Below, piece after piece: positions 15,827 through 24,751 of a stretch of 64,000 bases of DNA. The stretch is taken from assembly GCF_003816055.1 (NCBI RefSeq), contig NZ_CP033906.1, positions 2,976,001-3,040,000 of the forward strand, read 5' to 3'. The position numbers and the translations under genes are program-made. Each line of letters starts with the position of its first letter. The first letter of the stretch is position 1. This DNA comes from Bacillus sp. FJAT-42376. GTDB taxonomy: Bacteria; Bacillota; Bacilli; Bacillales; Bacillaceae. Below the pieces are notes generated by a model. That model was not told the DNA's origin. It worked only from the letters and a program-made list of their open reading frames with translations, and did no database searches.

Positions 15827-17619
15827 TGTATTGCTTCCATCTGATTTTCTAAAAGCTGGCTAAATTTGCTGGATTTCTGAATGGATAATTCTTGGAAACC
15901 ACCTGATTGGATCATACAGCCTTCATCTAAAACAATTACATGATCGGCATTTTTAATTGTAGAAAGCCTATGTGCAATTACAATGATTGTCATTTTACCT
16001 TTTAACCGATCTATTGCCTCCTGAATCTTTCTCTCGTTTTCACTATCGAGGGCGCTGGTAGCCTCATCCAATATTAGAATAGAAGGTTTTTTTAGAATAG
16101 CTCTTGCAAGCACCAATCTTTGCCGCTCTCCCCCGGAAAGCCTGACACCGCGATCTCCTATATGAGTCTCAATGCCTTCAGGGAGGCTCCGGACAAAATC
16201 TGCCGCACAGGAAAACTCCAGGGCTTGCCATATATCTGCATCTGAACAGGCAGGATTTATCAATTGCAGATTTTCACGTATGCTCGCATTGAATAAGAAT
16301 GAATCCTGCGGAACGTAACTGATGGCTTTTCTCCATGAAATGATATTTTTTTCTTCAAGGGGGAACCCATCAATCAGAACTTCTCCACTATCTGGCTTCA
16401 TCAATCCCATAAGAATATCAATAAATGTGCTTTTCCCCGCCCCGGAAGGACCTACTATTGCAGTCATTTCATTTAGACGAATCTCAGCATTTATATTTTT
16501 AAGTACATAGTTTTGATTCTCATTGGAGTAGCTATAGAAAATTTGACGGTAATGTACACCTTTTTTAAGTTCATAAGGTTCTTCATGATTCTGGAAAGGA
16601 TTCATCCTTTCCCTTGAAGATTCGCACTCTGTATACAAACTTTGTACTGAGTTAAATGCCGGTATCGTTGCAGCCAGGTTTTGCATGGTAGACTGGATTT
16701 CTGTAAAACGCGGCCAAAGTCTTGTGAAAATGAGAATAATAGCCATCAATTCTTCAATATGAAAATGAAATTTAATTATTGAGAAATAGAGAAAAATAGC
16801 AATAAAAATTGAAGAGGTTACTTTATAATACAAGTCAGAACTTGTCTGCAGCTTAACATATTCTATTTGCTCCTCTACCATTCTGCCGGTGTGGCGGCTG
16901 AACCAGGATAGTTGGGATTTTTCAAGCGTATTGCTTTTGATGTCTTTCATCCCGTTAAATTGATCTGTTACTCCCGCAAGATACTCCTTACCTAATACAG
17001 AAGATTGCCTGCCGGCTTTCACCGCCCGGTTAACAAATTTATGAGAGCATAAAATAATAAAAGCACCGCACAGCAAGACTAGGCCTGTAATGCTGGCGGA
17101 TAGCCAAAAGGCAAGTAGCACCTGTATACTTGTAAAAATGACCGAAGTGATCATCTGCAGGAAAAAATTCATTCCGCTTACCACTCTTGCAAGTTCCGAA
17201 GTAATGGAGTTCAGCAAATCAGATTTTCTTTTCTTTATAAAAAAGGACCAGCTTGAGTTTAATACTCCCTTAAAAAGATTAATTCTTAACTCTCTGCTAA
17301 ACTCATGCAGCAGCTTAACATTCAGAATTCTTATAGCCCGCTGGAGGATACTTTGACTTAGCATAATAAAAATAAAAATAACCAACAGCAGCACCAGTCT
17401 TAAATCCTCAGGCAGACCTTCAGCAAAACCAATAACAGACTTAAAAATAGGGATCCCCTTATTCTCCGGAATCATACCGGTCACACTAATCAGCGGGATC
17501 AGCAGCAAAATCCCCATCCCCTCCAGTAAGCTGACAATGACTATACCAAATAAATTAACCGGTAAAAGCCATCCGGAAAACTTAAATAGTTCCTTTATAT
17601 ACATATAAACAATTCTCAT
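15823..17619 (-). CDS. Lasso peptide ABC exporter (D protein)
   Basis: This 598-residue half-transporter has an N-terminal six-helix membrane domain and a C-terminal nucleotide-binding domain with Walker A GPSGAGKST, signature LSGGERQRLVLARAI and Walker B ILILDEATSALD, followed by the H-loop AHRLST. Such B-family exporters secrete lasso peptides and confer immunity. AAGGGG precedes the ATG. It is the last gene of the lasso cluster, 12 nt after the nucleotidyltransferase gene. Confidence 0.9.
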   Translation of the reverse strand: MRIVYMYIKELFKFSGWLLPVNLFGIVIVSLLEGMGILLLIPLISVTGMIPENKGIPIFKSVIGFAEGLPEDLRLVLLLVIFIFIMLSQSILQRAIRILNVKLLHEFSRELRINLFKGVLNSSWSFFIKKRKSDLLNSITSELARVVSGMNFFLQMITSVIFTSIQVLLAFWLSASITGLVLLCGAFIILCSHKFVNRAVKAGRQSSVLGKEYLAGVTDQFNGMKDIKSNTLEKSQLSWFSRHTGRMVEEQIEYVKLQTSSDLYYKVTSSIFIAIFLYFSIIKFHFHIEELMAIILIFTRLWPRFTEIQSTMQNLAATIPAFNSVQSLYTECESSRERMNPFQNHEEPYELKKGVHYRQIFYSYSNENQNYVLKNINAEIRLNEMTAIVGPSGAGKSTFIDILMGLMKPDSGEVLIDGFPLEEKNIISWRKAISYVPQDSFLFNASIRENLQLINPACSDADIWQALEFSCAADFVRSLPEGIETHIGDRGVRLSGGERQRLVLARAILKKPSILILDEATSALDSENERKIQEAIDRLKGKMTIIVIAHRLSTIKNADHVIVLDEGCMIQSGGFQELSIQKSSKFSQLLENQMEAIH

Positions 17620-17631
17620 ATGAGCAGCCCC

Positions 17632-18810
17632 TTAGGTAATAGCTTGTTTCCTGGCTTTCCTCCAAATAGCCAAGAAGGGTCTTAACGGAAAATATAAAAA
17701 GTGAAGCCTTTTAGGTAATGGAAAAGTTTCAGCATCAATTGGATATGGATAAAGAAAACTCAAGAGGAATAACAGCTTCTGCCCAAAAGACTTAATGGAA
17801 AATAAATACCGGGAGTGATAAAACGCGATTTCCTTCGGAACAGGATCGCTATGAAGGTTGATCATTTGTTTCAAATAAAACATGCATGCTTCCGCTGCCT
17901 TTTCAGCACGTCTATTTTTTAGTCCATCCATCTCATTAGCAAGTGAAGCAGAAAAAACCTGTGAATGTAAAAGAAGCACTTGGCCGCCTATTAAAGAAGA
18001 ATGATATTTTTTCATCTGTTTCTTGATAAATCTCCAATTTAATGGCTTTTCTATAAGTAAATGAATATCCAGCAGCCATCTTAGCCGTGACCAGCCGTGG
18101 CGTGCTCCATGTTCTGCCAGGAAAATAAACAAGTCTTCCTCGCCAAGTAAGAAGACTGGATGACTGGTAAGACTGCTCAGCCTTCTTCTATCCCACAACT
18201 CCCTAAAACATGGTTCCTTTCCCGGGCCGGGATTTAAACGCCAATGCACTTCTACTGTAATGTCCTTTACAGGATGGAAAAAAGCAGTATGATGGTGTCT
18301 CCACTTCCATTCTCCCAGAAAAGGGGAGAAATACTCGTCCTTTTTAAAACCTGAGTCTGCCAATAACATTTCCGCTCTTTCCAAGTCTTTAAACGGAATA
18401 AGCAAATCAAGGTCTCTTGACGTTCTTAAAGAAAGGTCCCCGTATAAATCCATTGATAAAACCGGACCTTTAAGAAACAGAACCGGGATATCCTGTTTTG
18501 CAAACAGCTGGCTGATTTGGACCATTTCGTTGCTTAGATGGAGCATCTGAAAAGTGTTTTTACGGTGGAGGATGGAAAGTTTTTGCATCACTGAATCGGG
18601 AAATACACCGGGATTTTTCTTTGCCATCAATGGGTATAGGTTCGGAAAAATCCGATGATGCACAGCTAATTTGATAAACAGTTCCCAATCCGTATCCGTT
18701 AAGTCATTCTCTATCTTCCCGTCTGTTGATAGCAATTGAATAATTAGCTTTAATTCAGCGGGTAACAGAGAAAGATCCAGCTTATACTCTTTTTCTTCCA
18801 CCAAACTCAT
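17632..18810 (-). CDS. Lasso-associated nucleotidyltransferase-like protein (N protein)
   Basis: This 392-residue protein belongs to the Nucleotidyltransferase_5 type: LFLKGPVLSMDLYGDLSLRT then SRDLDLLI provides the aspartate pair of the fold, and VEVHWRLNPGPG is the downstream conserved block. Such proteins accompany the kinase in paeninodin-type clusters. In a related Bacillus lasso system one was reported to modify the phosphorylated C-terminal serine further, so a tailoring role is likely here. It overlaps the B2 gene start by 29 nt and precedes the exporter gene. Confidence 0.82.
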   Translation of the reverse strand: MSLVEEKEYKLDLSLLPAELKLIIQLLSTDGKIENDLTDTDWELFIKLAVHHRIFPNLYPLMAKKNPGVFPDSVMQKLSILHRKNTFQMLHLSNEMVQISQLFAKQDIPVLFLKGPVLSMDLYGDLSLRTSRDLDLLIPFKDLERAEMLLADSGFKKDEYFSPFLGEWKWRHHHTAFFHPVKDITVEVHWRLNPGPGKEPCFRELWDRRRLSSLTSHPVFLLGEEDLFIFLAEHGARHGWSRLRWLLDIHLLIEKPLNWRFIKKQMKKYHSSLIGGQVLLLHSQVFSASLANEMDGLKNRRAEKAAEACMFYLKQMINLHSDPVPKEIAFYHSRYLFSIKSFGQKLLFLLSFLYPYPIDAETFPLPKRLHFLYFPLRPFLAIWRKARKQAIT

Positions 18811-19252
18811 CCCCGCTTTCTATTTTCTTTGCAAAACTGCTTATGGCTGTAAACCTTTCTCTGCCCTCTTCTCCAGTGACATACTTATTTCCGCAGCGCA
18901 GCCAGGCATGAGCAATGAGTTTACCTTCTCCATCTTTCCCAGTTCCCAGATAAAGCGTGCTGGCAATATTTCTTCGTTCCAGCATTTTCATAGCGGCAAT
19001 CGCTTTAACCAAGCATTGGCTTTCCCAAAAAGCATATCGACTCATAATGTGAATGCACTCTGAAATGAGTTGGACGGTCTGTGAGGAATTAGAGTTAACA
19101 GGTGTTTCTTCCATTGGAGTTCCTAACAGGGAAATGGTTTTCGAAAAAGGTCTTGCCTTTATAATCCTTGCCCATCCGAGAAAAAGAAAAGCTTCGATTA
19201 GCAACTTTTTCAATTCGGAATCAAGCCTTATAAATCTCTTTACTTTTTCCAT
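18782..19252 (-). CDS. Lasso peptide leader protease (B2 protein)
   Basis: This transglutaminase-like cysteine protease of about 156 residues has the catalytic cysteine in WESQCLVKAIAAMKML and histidine in LIAHAWLRCG, the pattern of lasso B2 (PF13471) proteins. It would cut the precursor after the leader, before Ala20. ATG at 19252 is preferred with GAGGA about 10 nt upstream; a TTG three codons earlier is possible. It follows the B1/RRE gene and overlaps the nucleotidyltransferase gene. Confidence 0.9.
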   Translation of the reverse strand: MEKVKRFIRLDSELKKLLIEAFLFLGWARIIKARPFSKTISLLGTPMEETPVNSNSSQTVQLISECIHIMSRYAFWESQCLVKAIAAMKMLERRNIASTLYLGTGKDGEGKLIAHAWLRCGNKYVTGEEGRERFTAISSFAKKIESGDEFGGRKRV

Positions 19253-19278
19253 CCATCTCAAATCCTCTTCCGGCGAAT

Positions 19279-19569
19279 TTATTTTTTGATTGAAATTAAC
19301 TTTTCTTCTCCCAGCTGTTTTATAAAAGAGAGAACGTGGTCTTCACATTCAGGCTCTTTCACAGCATAATTTTTCATAAGAGATTTAATAATTTCATTAA
19401 CGGCAACAGGTTTTTCAATTAAATCCCATATAGCTCCTCCAATCTCACCTAAGTTGTAATATTTTCCGTTTCCGATGTTTAACATCACCTTTTCGCCATT
19501 CATGTCACTTACCAGGTTGCCTTCGTTTTGAACAACTTCACTATCTTTTGATAGGTTGCTATGATTCAT
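19279..19569 (-). CDS. PqqD-like lasso leader-recognition protein (B1, RRE)
   Basis: This 96-residue PqqD-fold RiPP recognition element contains LVSDMNGEKVMLNIGNGKYY and NLGEIGGAIWDLIEKP, the hallmark of B1 proteins that bind the leader peptide and deliver it to protease and cyclase. GAGAGGGTGA precedes the ATG, which overlaps the kinase stop codon (TAATG). It is separate from the B2 protease, as in other Firmicutes lasso clusters. Confidence 0.9.
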   Translation of the reverse strand: MNHSNLSKDSEVVQNEGNLVSDMNGEKVMLNIGNGKYYNLGEIGGAIWDLIEKPVAVNEIIKSLMKNYAVKEPECEDHVLSFIKQLGEEKLISIKK

Positions 19570-20495
19570 TACACACTCACCCTCTCCGTTTTTTTTAGGA
19601 CTTCGCTGATTAAATGACTGGTAGCAAAATAATGATCCGGTCTTGAAATCCTGAAAACATCTATTGTGTTAGCAAGCTGGGATATGGTTTTAAAGTGCCA
19701 ATCCAGCAAGCCTAACTTATTCACAAAAAAATTCCGGTATGTATGACACGATAACAGATATAGCTTCTCAAGTTTTGAAATGGACAGACAGCTAACCTCT
19801 TCCATTTTTGTTTTCCTCAATTCAAAGATCCCGGCAAGCTCCAATGGCTTGTTTCGAAAGTGCTTTCTTACTGGAATGGCATATTTACGCTCTCTTTCAA
19901 AAAGCGGGCTATATTGGGAAGATTCCATGCCAAAGTGTTCCATGCTGTCTCTCCACAGTTTTTGCTGAGGATAAGCCGGAGCTGCAAACGGTACCCCGTT
20001 TTCGAATGTAACAGCTATCACGTCGTCGCTTAATAGCAGATGCCCTTCATTCAACAAGGCTGAAGCAAGGGTGGATTTCCCGGCACCGGATTCTCCTATA
20101 AAGGCATAAGCTTTTCCATTTATAGAAATGGCGCTCCCATGCAAAGGAAGAATTCTCCTCTGAATAAGAAGTGCCCCGAAGCAGGTCCCAAGTATATATA
20201 ATTTGATTTTATTTATATCAGAGCCCTGCATGGGAGAAACAATAATTTTAAATCCATCTTCGATACAAAAAATGGCAGTCCCATCAATTTTAAACATGAT
20301 CCTTTTTTCTTTAATATAAAATTCATTATCATTTATATGAAGAGCTTTCCAAACGTTATTTAAATCTTCAATCACAATATAAACGTGCGGTTCATCCAGG
20401 AACCCAACATTTGCTTCCAATTCAGGAAAGAAGATATCACTGGCTACTCTGAGTCCAAAAACATCATATGAGTTATAATGGTCCGGCTGTATGAT
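19569..20495 (-). CDS. HPr-kinase-like lasso peptide kinase (K protein)
   Basis: This protein of about 308 residues resembles the C-terminal domain of HPr kinase: Walker A in AFIGESGAGKSTLASALL, then HLLLSDDVIAV. Paeninodin-type kinases phosphorylate the precursor's C-terminal serine, which is present here. The reading frame extends 25 codons upstream of the first usual start (TTG at 20420), and the added segment HYNSYDVFGLRVASDIFFPE looks like the family's N-terminus. The only in-frame start candidates with TGGGGTGA upstream are ATC (20495) or ATA (20492). A frameshift or sequence error is the alternative. Confidence 0.85.
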   Translation of the reverse strand: MIQPDHYNSYDVFGLRVASDIFFPELEANVGFLDEPHVYIVIEDLNNVWKALHINDNEFYIKEKRIMFKIDGTAIFCIEDGFKIIVSPMQGSDINKIKLYILGTCFGALLIQRRILPLHGSAISINGKAYAFIGESGAGKSTLASALLNEGHLLLSDDVIAVTFENGVPFAAPAYPQQKLWRDSMEHFGMESSQYSPLFERERKYAIPVRKHFRNKPLELAGIFELRKTKMEEVSCLSISKLEKLYLLSCHTYRNFFVNKLGLLDWHFKTISQLANTIDVFRISRPDHYFATSHLISEVLKKTERVSV

Positions 20496-20529
20496 TTTTC
20501 ACCCCAGTCTGCTGGCATTATATTTAATG

Positions 20530-20560
20530 GACCCTTATATGCATAAAGAATATAAGGGTC
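20530..20560 (-). terminator. Hairpin between lasso precursor and kinase genes
   Basis: GACCCTTATAT and ATATAAGGGTC form a perfect 11-bp stem with a 9-nt loop. On the minus strand it is not followed by a strong T run, so it is more likely an mRNA stabiliser or partial terminator that raises precursor mRNA over the enzymes. Confidence 0.6.
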
Positions 20561-20587
20561 TTTAAATGGATAACAAATAAAATTAGA

Positions 20588-20713
20588 TCAGCTGTATTTT
20601 ACGGGATCATCCGGATCTGGCTGAACTGCATCCGGGTATCTGTGACCTGGTCCAGCCATGGTCATATTTACATCCAATACTTCTAAAACTGGTTTTTCCC
20701 ATTCCTTTTTCAT
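20588..20713 (-). CDS. Paeninodin-like lasso peptide precursor (A)
   Basis: This 41-residue peptide was read directly from the minus strand. The leader MKKEWEKPVLEVLDVNMTM carries the YxxP-like KPxLEVL recognition segment and Thr at position -2. The core starts at Ala20 with AGPGHRYPD, so a 9-membered ring between Ala1 and Asp9 is predicted, followed by AVQPDPDD and the tail ending in Ser. The plan matches paeninodin, but ring residues 5-7 (His-Arg-Tyr) and the tail differ. AAAGGAGGTGA precedes the ATG. It lies 15 nt after the cyclase gene and before the kinase gene. Confidence 0.93.
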   Translation of the reverse strand: MKKEWEKPVLEVLDVNMTMAGPGHRYPDAVQPDPDDPVKYS

Positions 20714-20728
20714 TTATTTCACCTCCTT

Positions 20729-22654
20729 TCAAGAGATCCGTTTCATAAACCTGAAAAATATTAAACTTCTCATAATTAATCTAAAATCATGTCCATATAC
20801 TTCATGGTCGGATGGTTCTTTTAATCGATTAAGAGATTTCAGGATAACAGCTTGATTCAAATATTCGCCTATGTGTTTATCTTTTGCCATTCTTTCCGCT
20901 TCTAAAAGAAAATTTCCCCACTGAGAATACATTCGAAAAATTCCATCAGCCCCCTGAATTCCTCTCGTTCTCATGTTCAATCGCACATCATCAGGCAGAT
21001 ATCCTTGCAGAGAACGTCTAATCAAAGAGCGGTCGTATCCGTTTTGAACGTATTGGCTTTCAGGGACAGATAAACAAAATTCAGCTACCCTTAAATCATT
21101 AGTAGGATCCCGATCCCATAAAGAATGTTTAAGAGAAAGCTTAGTGGAATAGGTGCCATTAATACTCCAATAATATGGTTTCTCGAACTGTGTTTTTCTC
21201 ATCGAAAACGCATCTGAGTAATTTACACCATCAAAATCAATATTTTCTTCGTTCAGCCTGTCCCATACATGATGTTTTGCTGCATAGTCCTGATTAATAA
21301 GCACCGGATATGGATCGGGGCGGTTTTTTGAACTCAACCCTGGAAATGCTTTATGTGCAATCAGTGACAATAATCTTTTTCTGCCAATACCAATAAGTTC
21401 GCTGTATAATGACAATTCTTTAGAAAAGCTTTTTAATTTAAGTTTTCTAAGTAAAAGGGCATAGTAATCCAAGGAATGCCCCCAGGAAACGGTCCAATTT
21501 CCCCGCTGGCCATTTAACAATATGCCTACTCCTTTTTGCGAAGCAGTTTCATAAATTCCTTTAAGCCAAAAACTGTTCTCAAAAAATTTATAAGGCATTT
21601 CCATCGTATCTAGCCAATCATCTATAACAGAATATGGATTCTGATTCTCAAACTCCAGATAATCTCCTTCAATATTACCTGAGTAAGATATGGTAGATTG
21701 AATCCATGGGGTTTCGTCAGCATTTCTTCGCTTTGGTGTCCAATCCTTAAAATCTTTCACAGGTATGTAACTGAAAGACAGCAGCTTTTTATCGTTCTCT
21801 GCTAATTTCTTTGCAGCAATAGCCGCAGCAGAACCAGAATCCAGCCCTCCGCTTAAATGGGATCCTACCTGTTTATGAGTACGCAGTCTGTTACTAATTG
21901 CCTTTTCATATACATCCAGAAATGCTTCTTCGTAATCATGATTCGTCTTCAAGTTTAATTTTCTTTCGTAATCAAAGGAATGATATTTTGCAATGGTTAA
22001 TGTTCCTCGTTTTATCGTGATTGAATGTCCTGGAGGCACTTGTCTAATTTGATGATAAACAGTCGAATTGTTATCTATAGATTCAAAATTCAGAGGGATA
22101 GCGAGATAATCTGCAACCCATTGATTGTTAATGGCATGACTGATAAACGGTAAATTTAAAAGCGGGTTAATGAGGGTACAGAAAGCAAACGTATTGTTAT
22201 CTAAATGGTAGTAAAGAGTGCGGCAGCCTGAATAATCTCTCGCACCGAAAATCGTATCTCTTTGTTTGTCCCAAATTATAAAAGCATAATCTCCCACTAA
22301 GAACTTAGGACATTCTTCTCCCCATTTCTCGTATGCACACAATATAAGAAAACTGTCAGTTATATCCGCTCTTACCTCTTTTTTAATCTGCAGCCGCTCA
22401 AACAATTCATTCCGGTTATCAATAATTGCATCTGCTGTAATGGCTAATTCCCTATTGTACTCGTAAAAAGGAAGCTCTTCCGTAATAGATTCCGGAGTAA
22501 TCCATTGTAAGATGCAGCCCATAAATACATGATTCCATTTAAAATAGCCGTTTTTGTCTGACGGTACATGATTAAGCGATTCTATTAAAATATCTGCATA
22601 TTCGCCGGGAACTGGTTCATGATCCACTTGGAAAACTCCTGTTATTGCGCTCAT
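20729..22654 (-). CDS. Lasso cyclase, asparagine-synthetase-like (C protein)
   Basis: This 641-residue enzyme has an N-terminal Ntn-like glutaminase-derived domain without the catalytic Cys2 (it starts MSAITGVFQ) and a C-terminal ATP-pyrophosphatase domain with SGGLDSGSAAAIA. Lasso cyclases adenylate the Asp/Glu side chain and close the macrolactam. It is the first gene of the cluster, directly behind a promoter region with SinR-type boxes. In most lasso clusters the precursor gene comes first, so cyclase-precursor is an unusual order. Confidence 0.93.
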   Translation of the reverse strand: MSAITGVFQVDHEPVPGEYADILIESLNHVPSDKNGYFKWNHVFMGCILQWITPESITEELPFYEYNRELAITADAIIDNRNELFERLQIKKEVRADITDSFLILCAYEKWGEECPKFLVGDYAFIIWDKQRDTIFGARDYSGCRTLYYHLDNNTFAFCTLINPLLNLPFISHAINNQWVADYLAIPLNFESIDNNSTVYHQIRQVPPGHSITIKRGTLTIAKYHSFDYERKLNLKTNHDYEEAFLDVYEKAISNRLRTHKQVGSHLSGGLDSGSAAAIAAKKLAENDKKLLSFSYIPVKDFKDWTPKRRNADETPWIQSTISYSGNIEGDYLEFENQNPYSVIDDWLDTMEMPYKFFENSFWLKGIYETASQKGVGILLNGQRGNWTVSWGHSLDYYALLLRKLKLKSFSKELSLYSELIGIGRKRLLSLIAHKAFPGLSSKNRPDPYPVLINQDYAAKHHVWDRLNEENIDFDGVNYSDAFSMRKTQFEKPYYWSINGTYSTKLSLKHSLWDRDPTNDLRVAEFCLSVPESQYVQNGYDRSLIRRSLQGYLPDDVRLNMRTRGIQGADGIFRMYSQWGNFLLEAERMAKDKHIGEYLNQAVILKSLNRLKEPSDHEVYGHDFRLIMRSLIFFRFMKRIS

Positions 22655-23019
22655 ACAGCCTCCATCGAAATTTCTTTATAAAGAACAAAAACATTAAAAA
22701 AAACGTTATAGTAATTAGTTCTACACTTTTTTTCTCTATAAAGAACAATCTTTTTTCAAAAATATAACACCGTTTAAAATTTTTGTCAACCGATCATAGT
22801 TCGGAAGTCTCATATTTACCCTCAATAGAGTAAAGGAAATCCATTAGTTTAAAGGCAGGTCTCATCAACGAAACGAGTGGTTTAAAGTGAATAAAAATGA
22901 AGGATGATTATATGAGGTTCTGAAGGAGGACAATACTAAAAAATCAATAAGGACATTAAATAAATTATCGGTAAGGGCTTCCGCATTTAAAAACAATTTT
23001 TTAAGGATCACGAAATGAA
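22655..23019 (-). promoter_or_regulatory. Lasso cluster promoter region with SinR-type boxes, plus unexplained DNA
   Basis: On the minus strand TATAAC (22705-22710) is a possible -10. Three boxes surround it: TTCTTTATAAAGAAC (22672-22686), GTTCTAC (22718-22724) and CTCTATAAAGAAC (22734-22746); the first is a near-perfect inverted repeat of the SinR consensus. AGGAGGCTGTATG starts the cyclase. From about 22750 to 23019 I see AT-rich DNA without a gene, recognisable RNA or repeat. Confidence 0.55.
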
Positions 23020-23057
23020 GCGAACCCCCACTCTTAGCCTAAAGTGTGGAAATTCGC
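23020..23057 (-). terminator. Weak hairpin downstream of the beta-propeller gene
   Basis: On the minus strand GCGAATTTCCACAC pairs imperfectly with GTGGGGGTTCGC around TTTAGGCTAAGA. No T run follows, so termination is only a possibility. Confidence 0.35.
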
Positions 23058-23090
23058 AGACTTTTACTTGAATCACTTAAATTTCTAACC

Positions 23091-24719
23091 TCAGAAAATT
23101 TTCAAAATAGGTTTCCGGCAATCTACCAGTTCAATTTCATCATTGAACACATACGTATGAGTTCCTTTATTATTCTTAATTACTTCTGGAACTATTTCAT
23201 TAATTTTGCATTCTTTATACTCTTTTTCGGTCAAGATTTCTACCTCATTAAAATTAACAGAATATCCATAAGTAAACTGACAATTTTGAGAGGGCCGTAA
23301 CAATTTCCCTTCTCTAAAAAACAGATTACCTGCGGGTCTCGCAGTTCTTGAATCTGATACAATTGGATTCATGGGATGCTTTTCCCACTCTCCATACAAG
23401 GAATCTGAAAAAAACAGATGCAATTCATCAAGTGAACTTGCCCCATCCGCAAAAACATTTGTAAATAGCCAGTATTTATTTTGGTGAAATAAAATAGTAC
23501 TGTCCACAGCATTAATGTTACTCATTAGAACTTTTTCCAATTCCCATTCATACGGGAAATTTTTTGCTTTGTATAACTCTATCGTTTTGTTTTCAGATGT
23601 TTCCGGTATCATATAGATATTCCCCTTATCTTCCATTAAAAATGGATAAGATAAATGATAGGGTTTGTCCAAGACTTTTACCGGTTTTGAAATCAAGCCT
23701 TTTTTCACATCCATTTCTATGAATGAAATAATTCCTTTTCCTTCCCTGTATACATATTCTTCAAAAAAGACATAGTTTTTTTCATTTTGTCTCATGACAA
23801 AGGGATCCGCATAAAACCTGTCACCCTGTGTATGAAGCAATGTGAAGACATCCGATGACTGCGATTTATTTTTATACGCTAAATACCATTGTTCTCTAAT
23901 AAGTCTTGCTTTAAGTTTATGGACCAATAGACGAGATAGAAATATTAGCATTTGTGCATTATTGGGTATTTTTTTTTGTACAGCTTTTCCTTCTCCGACT
24001 TTTTCAACAGAGAAGCAGTTCTTTTGCAGATAAAGAAGCTTATCATTATGAAGGCTTTTTAACTTTTCACAAATTATTGAAGCGACTTTCCAATACATAA
24101 AATTCCTATTTAAAAATAGAGATTCAAAGTTCATAGAAGAAGTCGTTTCGTAAAGAATCACCTCTTCATTCCGGTTGCTTTTTAAAACATTTAAACTTGT
24201 AGTAAAGGGGTGTTTTTTCCCAAACATAGCCCAAAAAGCCTTCGTGCACCATTCATTTGAGCTATATGACCATACACCATGCTCAGCAAGCCTTAGTATC
24301 CCTGCTCCCAGGCTTTTACTTCCAAGCTGGATTATTACATCAGGTTTTTCTTTATCGATTTCATTTGCCTGTTCACGACTAAGATCCGCTTTTCTGCCCT
24401 CCGATTTAGCTTCAACTATTTTAGTATCTCCCTTTATCAGCAACGGAGTAAGATCAATTTTTTTAAATGAATTTTTTTTCGTAAACCGGCAATAGTATTT
24501 ATAATCCCATTGGGTATACGTATCGTACAAAAATCTGTCTAAACCTTTTAATATCCTTAAAGGATTTTGCTCATGCGGCAAGGTTGTGTCTCCAGTGACG
24601 ATTACAATGGAAAGCTTAAATATTTCTGATGAAAGAACTTCTTGAATAATTTTTTCTTTCCAGCTGTTTATGATTAAAGAATCCACAATAATCCCGACTT
24701 TAGTAGGTCTCCTTCTCAT
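23091..24719 (-). CDS. Formyltransferase-like/beta-propeller protein of the eps region
   Basis: This 542-residue soluble protein appears to have two parts. Residues 1 to about 200 resemble a formyltransferase-like nucleotide-binding fold (DVIIQLGSKSLGAGILRLAE, then HGVWSYSSNEW). The C-terminal half resembles the five-bladed propeller of glucosamine inositolphosphorylceramide transferase-like and GH32/43/68-like proteins (QGDRFYADPFVMRQ, YHLSYPFLMED, YMIPETSENKTIELY, WLFTNVF). Similar proteins occur in polysaccharide clusters. It starts after the terminator of the beta-helix gene; AGAGGGGGG precedes the ATG. Activity and substrate are unknown. Confidence 0.6.
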   Translation of the reverse strand: MRRRPTKVGIIVDSLIINSWKEKIIQEVLSSEIFKLSIVIVTGDTTLPHEQNPLRILKGLDRFLYDTYTQWDYKYYCRFTKKNSFKKIDLTPLLIKGDTKIVEAKSEGRKADLSREQANEIDKEKPDVIIQLGSKSLGAGILRLAEHGVWSYSSNEWCTKAFWAMFGKKHPFTTSLNVLKSNRNEEVILYETTSSMNFESLFLNRNFMYWKVASIICEKLKSLHNDKLLYLQKNCFSVEKVGEGKAVQKKIPNNAQMLIFLSRLLVHKLKARLIREQWYLAYKNKSQSSDVFTLLHTQGDRFYADPFVMRQNEKNYVFFEEYVYREGKGIISFIEMDVKKGLISKPVKVLDKPYHLSYPFLMEDKGNIYMIPETSENKTIELYKAKNFPYEWELEKVLMSNINAVDSTILFHQNKYWLFTNVFADGASSLDELHLFFSDSLYGEWEKHPMNPIVSDSRTARPAGNLFFREGKLLRPSQNCQFTYGYSVNFNEVEILTEKEYKECKINEIVPEVIKNNKGTHTYVFNDEIELVDCRKPILKIF

Positions 24720-24751
24720 TTACAAAACCCCCCTCTAATCTTTATCTCATA

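Noticed and set aside
20418..20420. TTG as the start of the lasso kinase
   Set aside because: It would remove the family-like N-terminal segment encoded in the same frame upstream and has no Shine-Dalgarno sequence.
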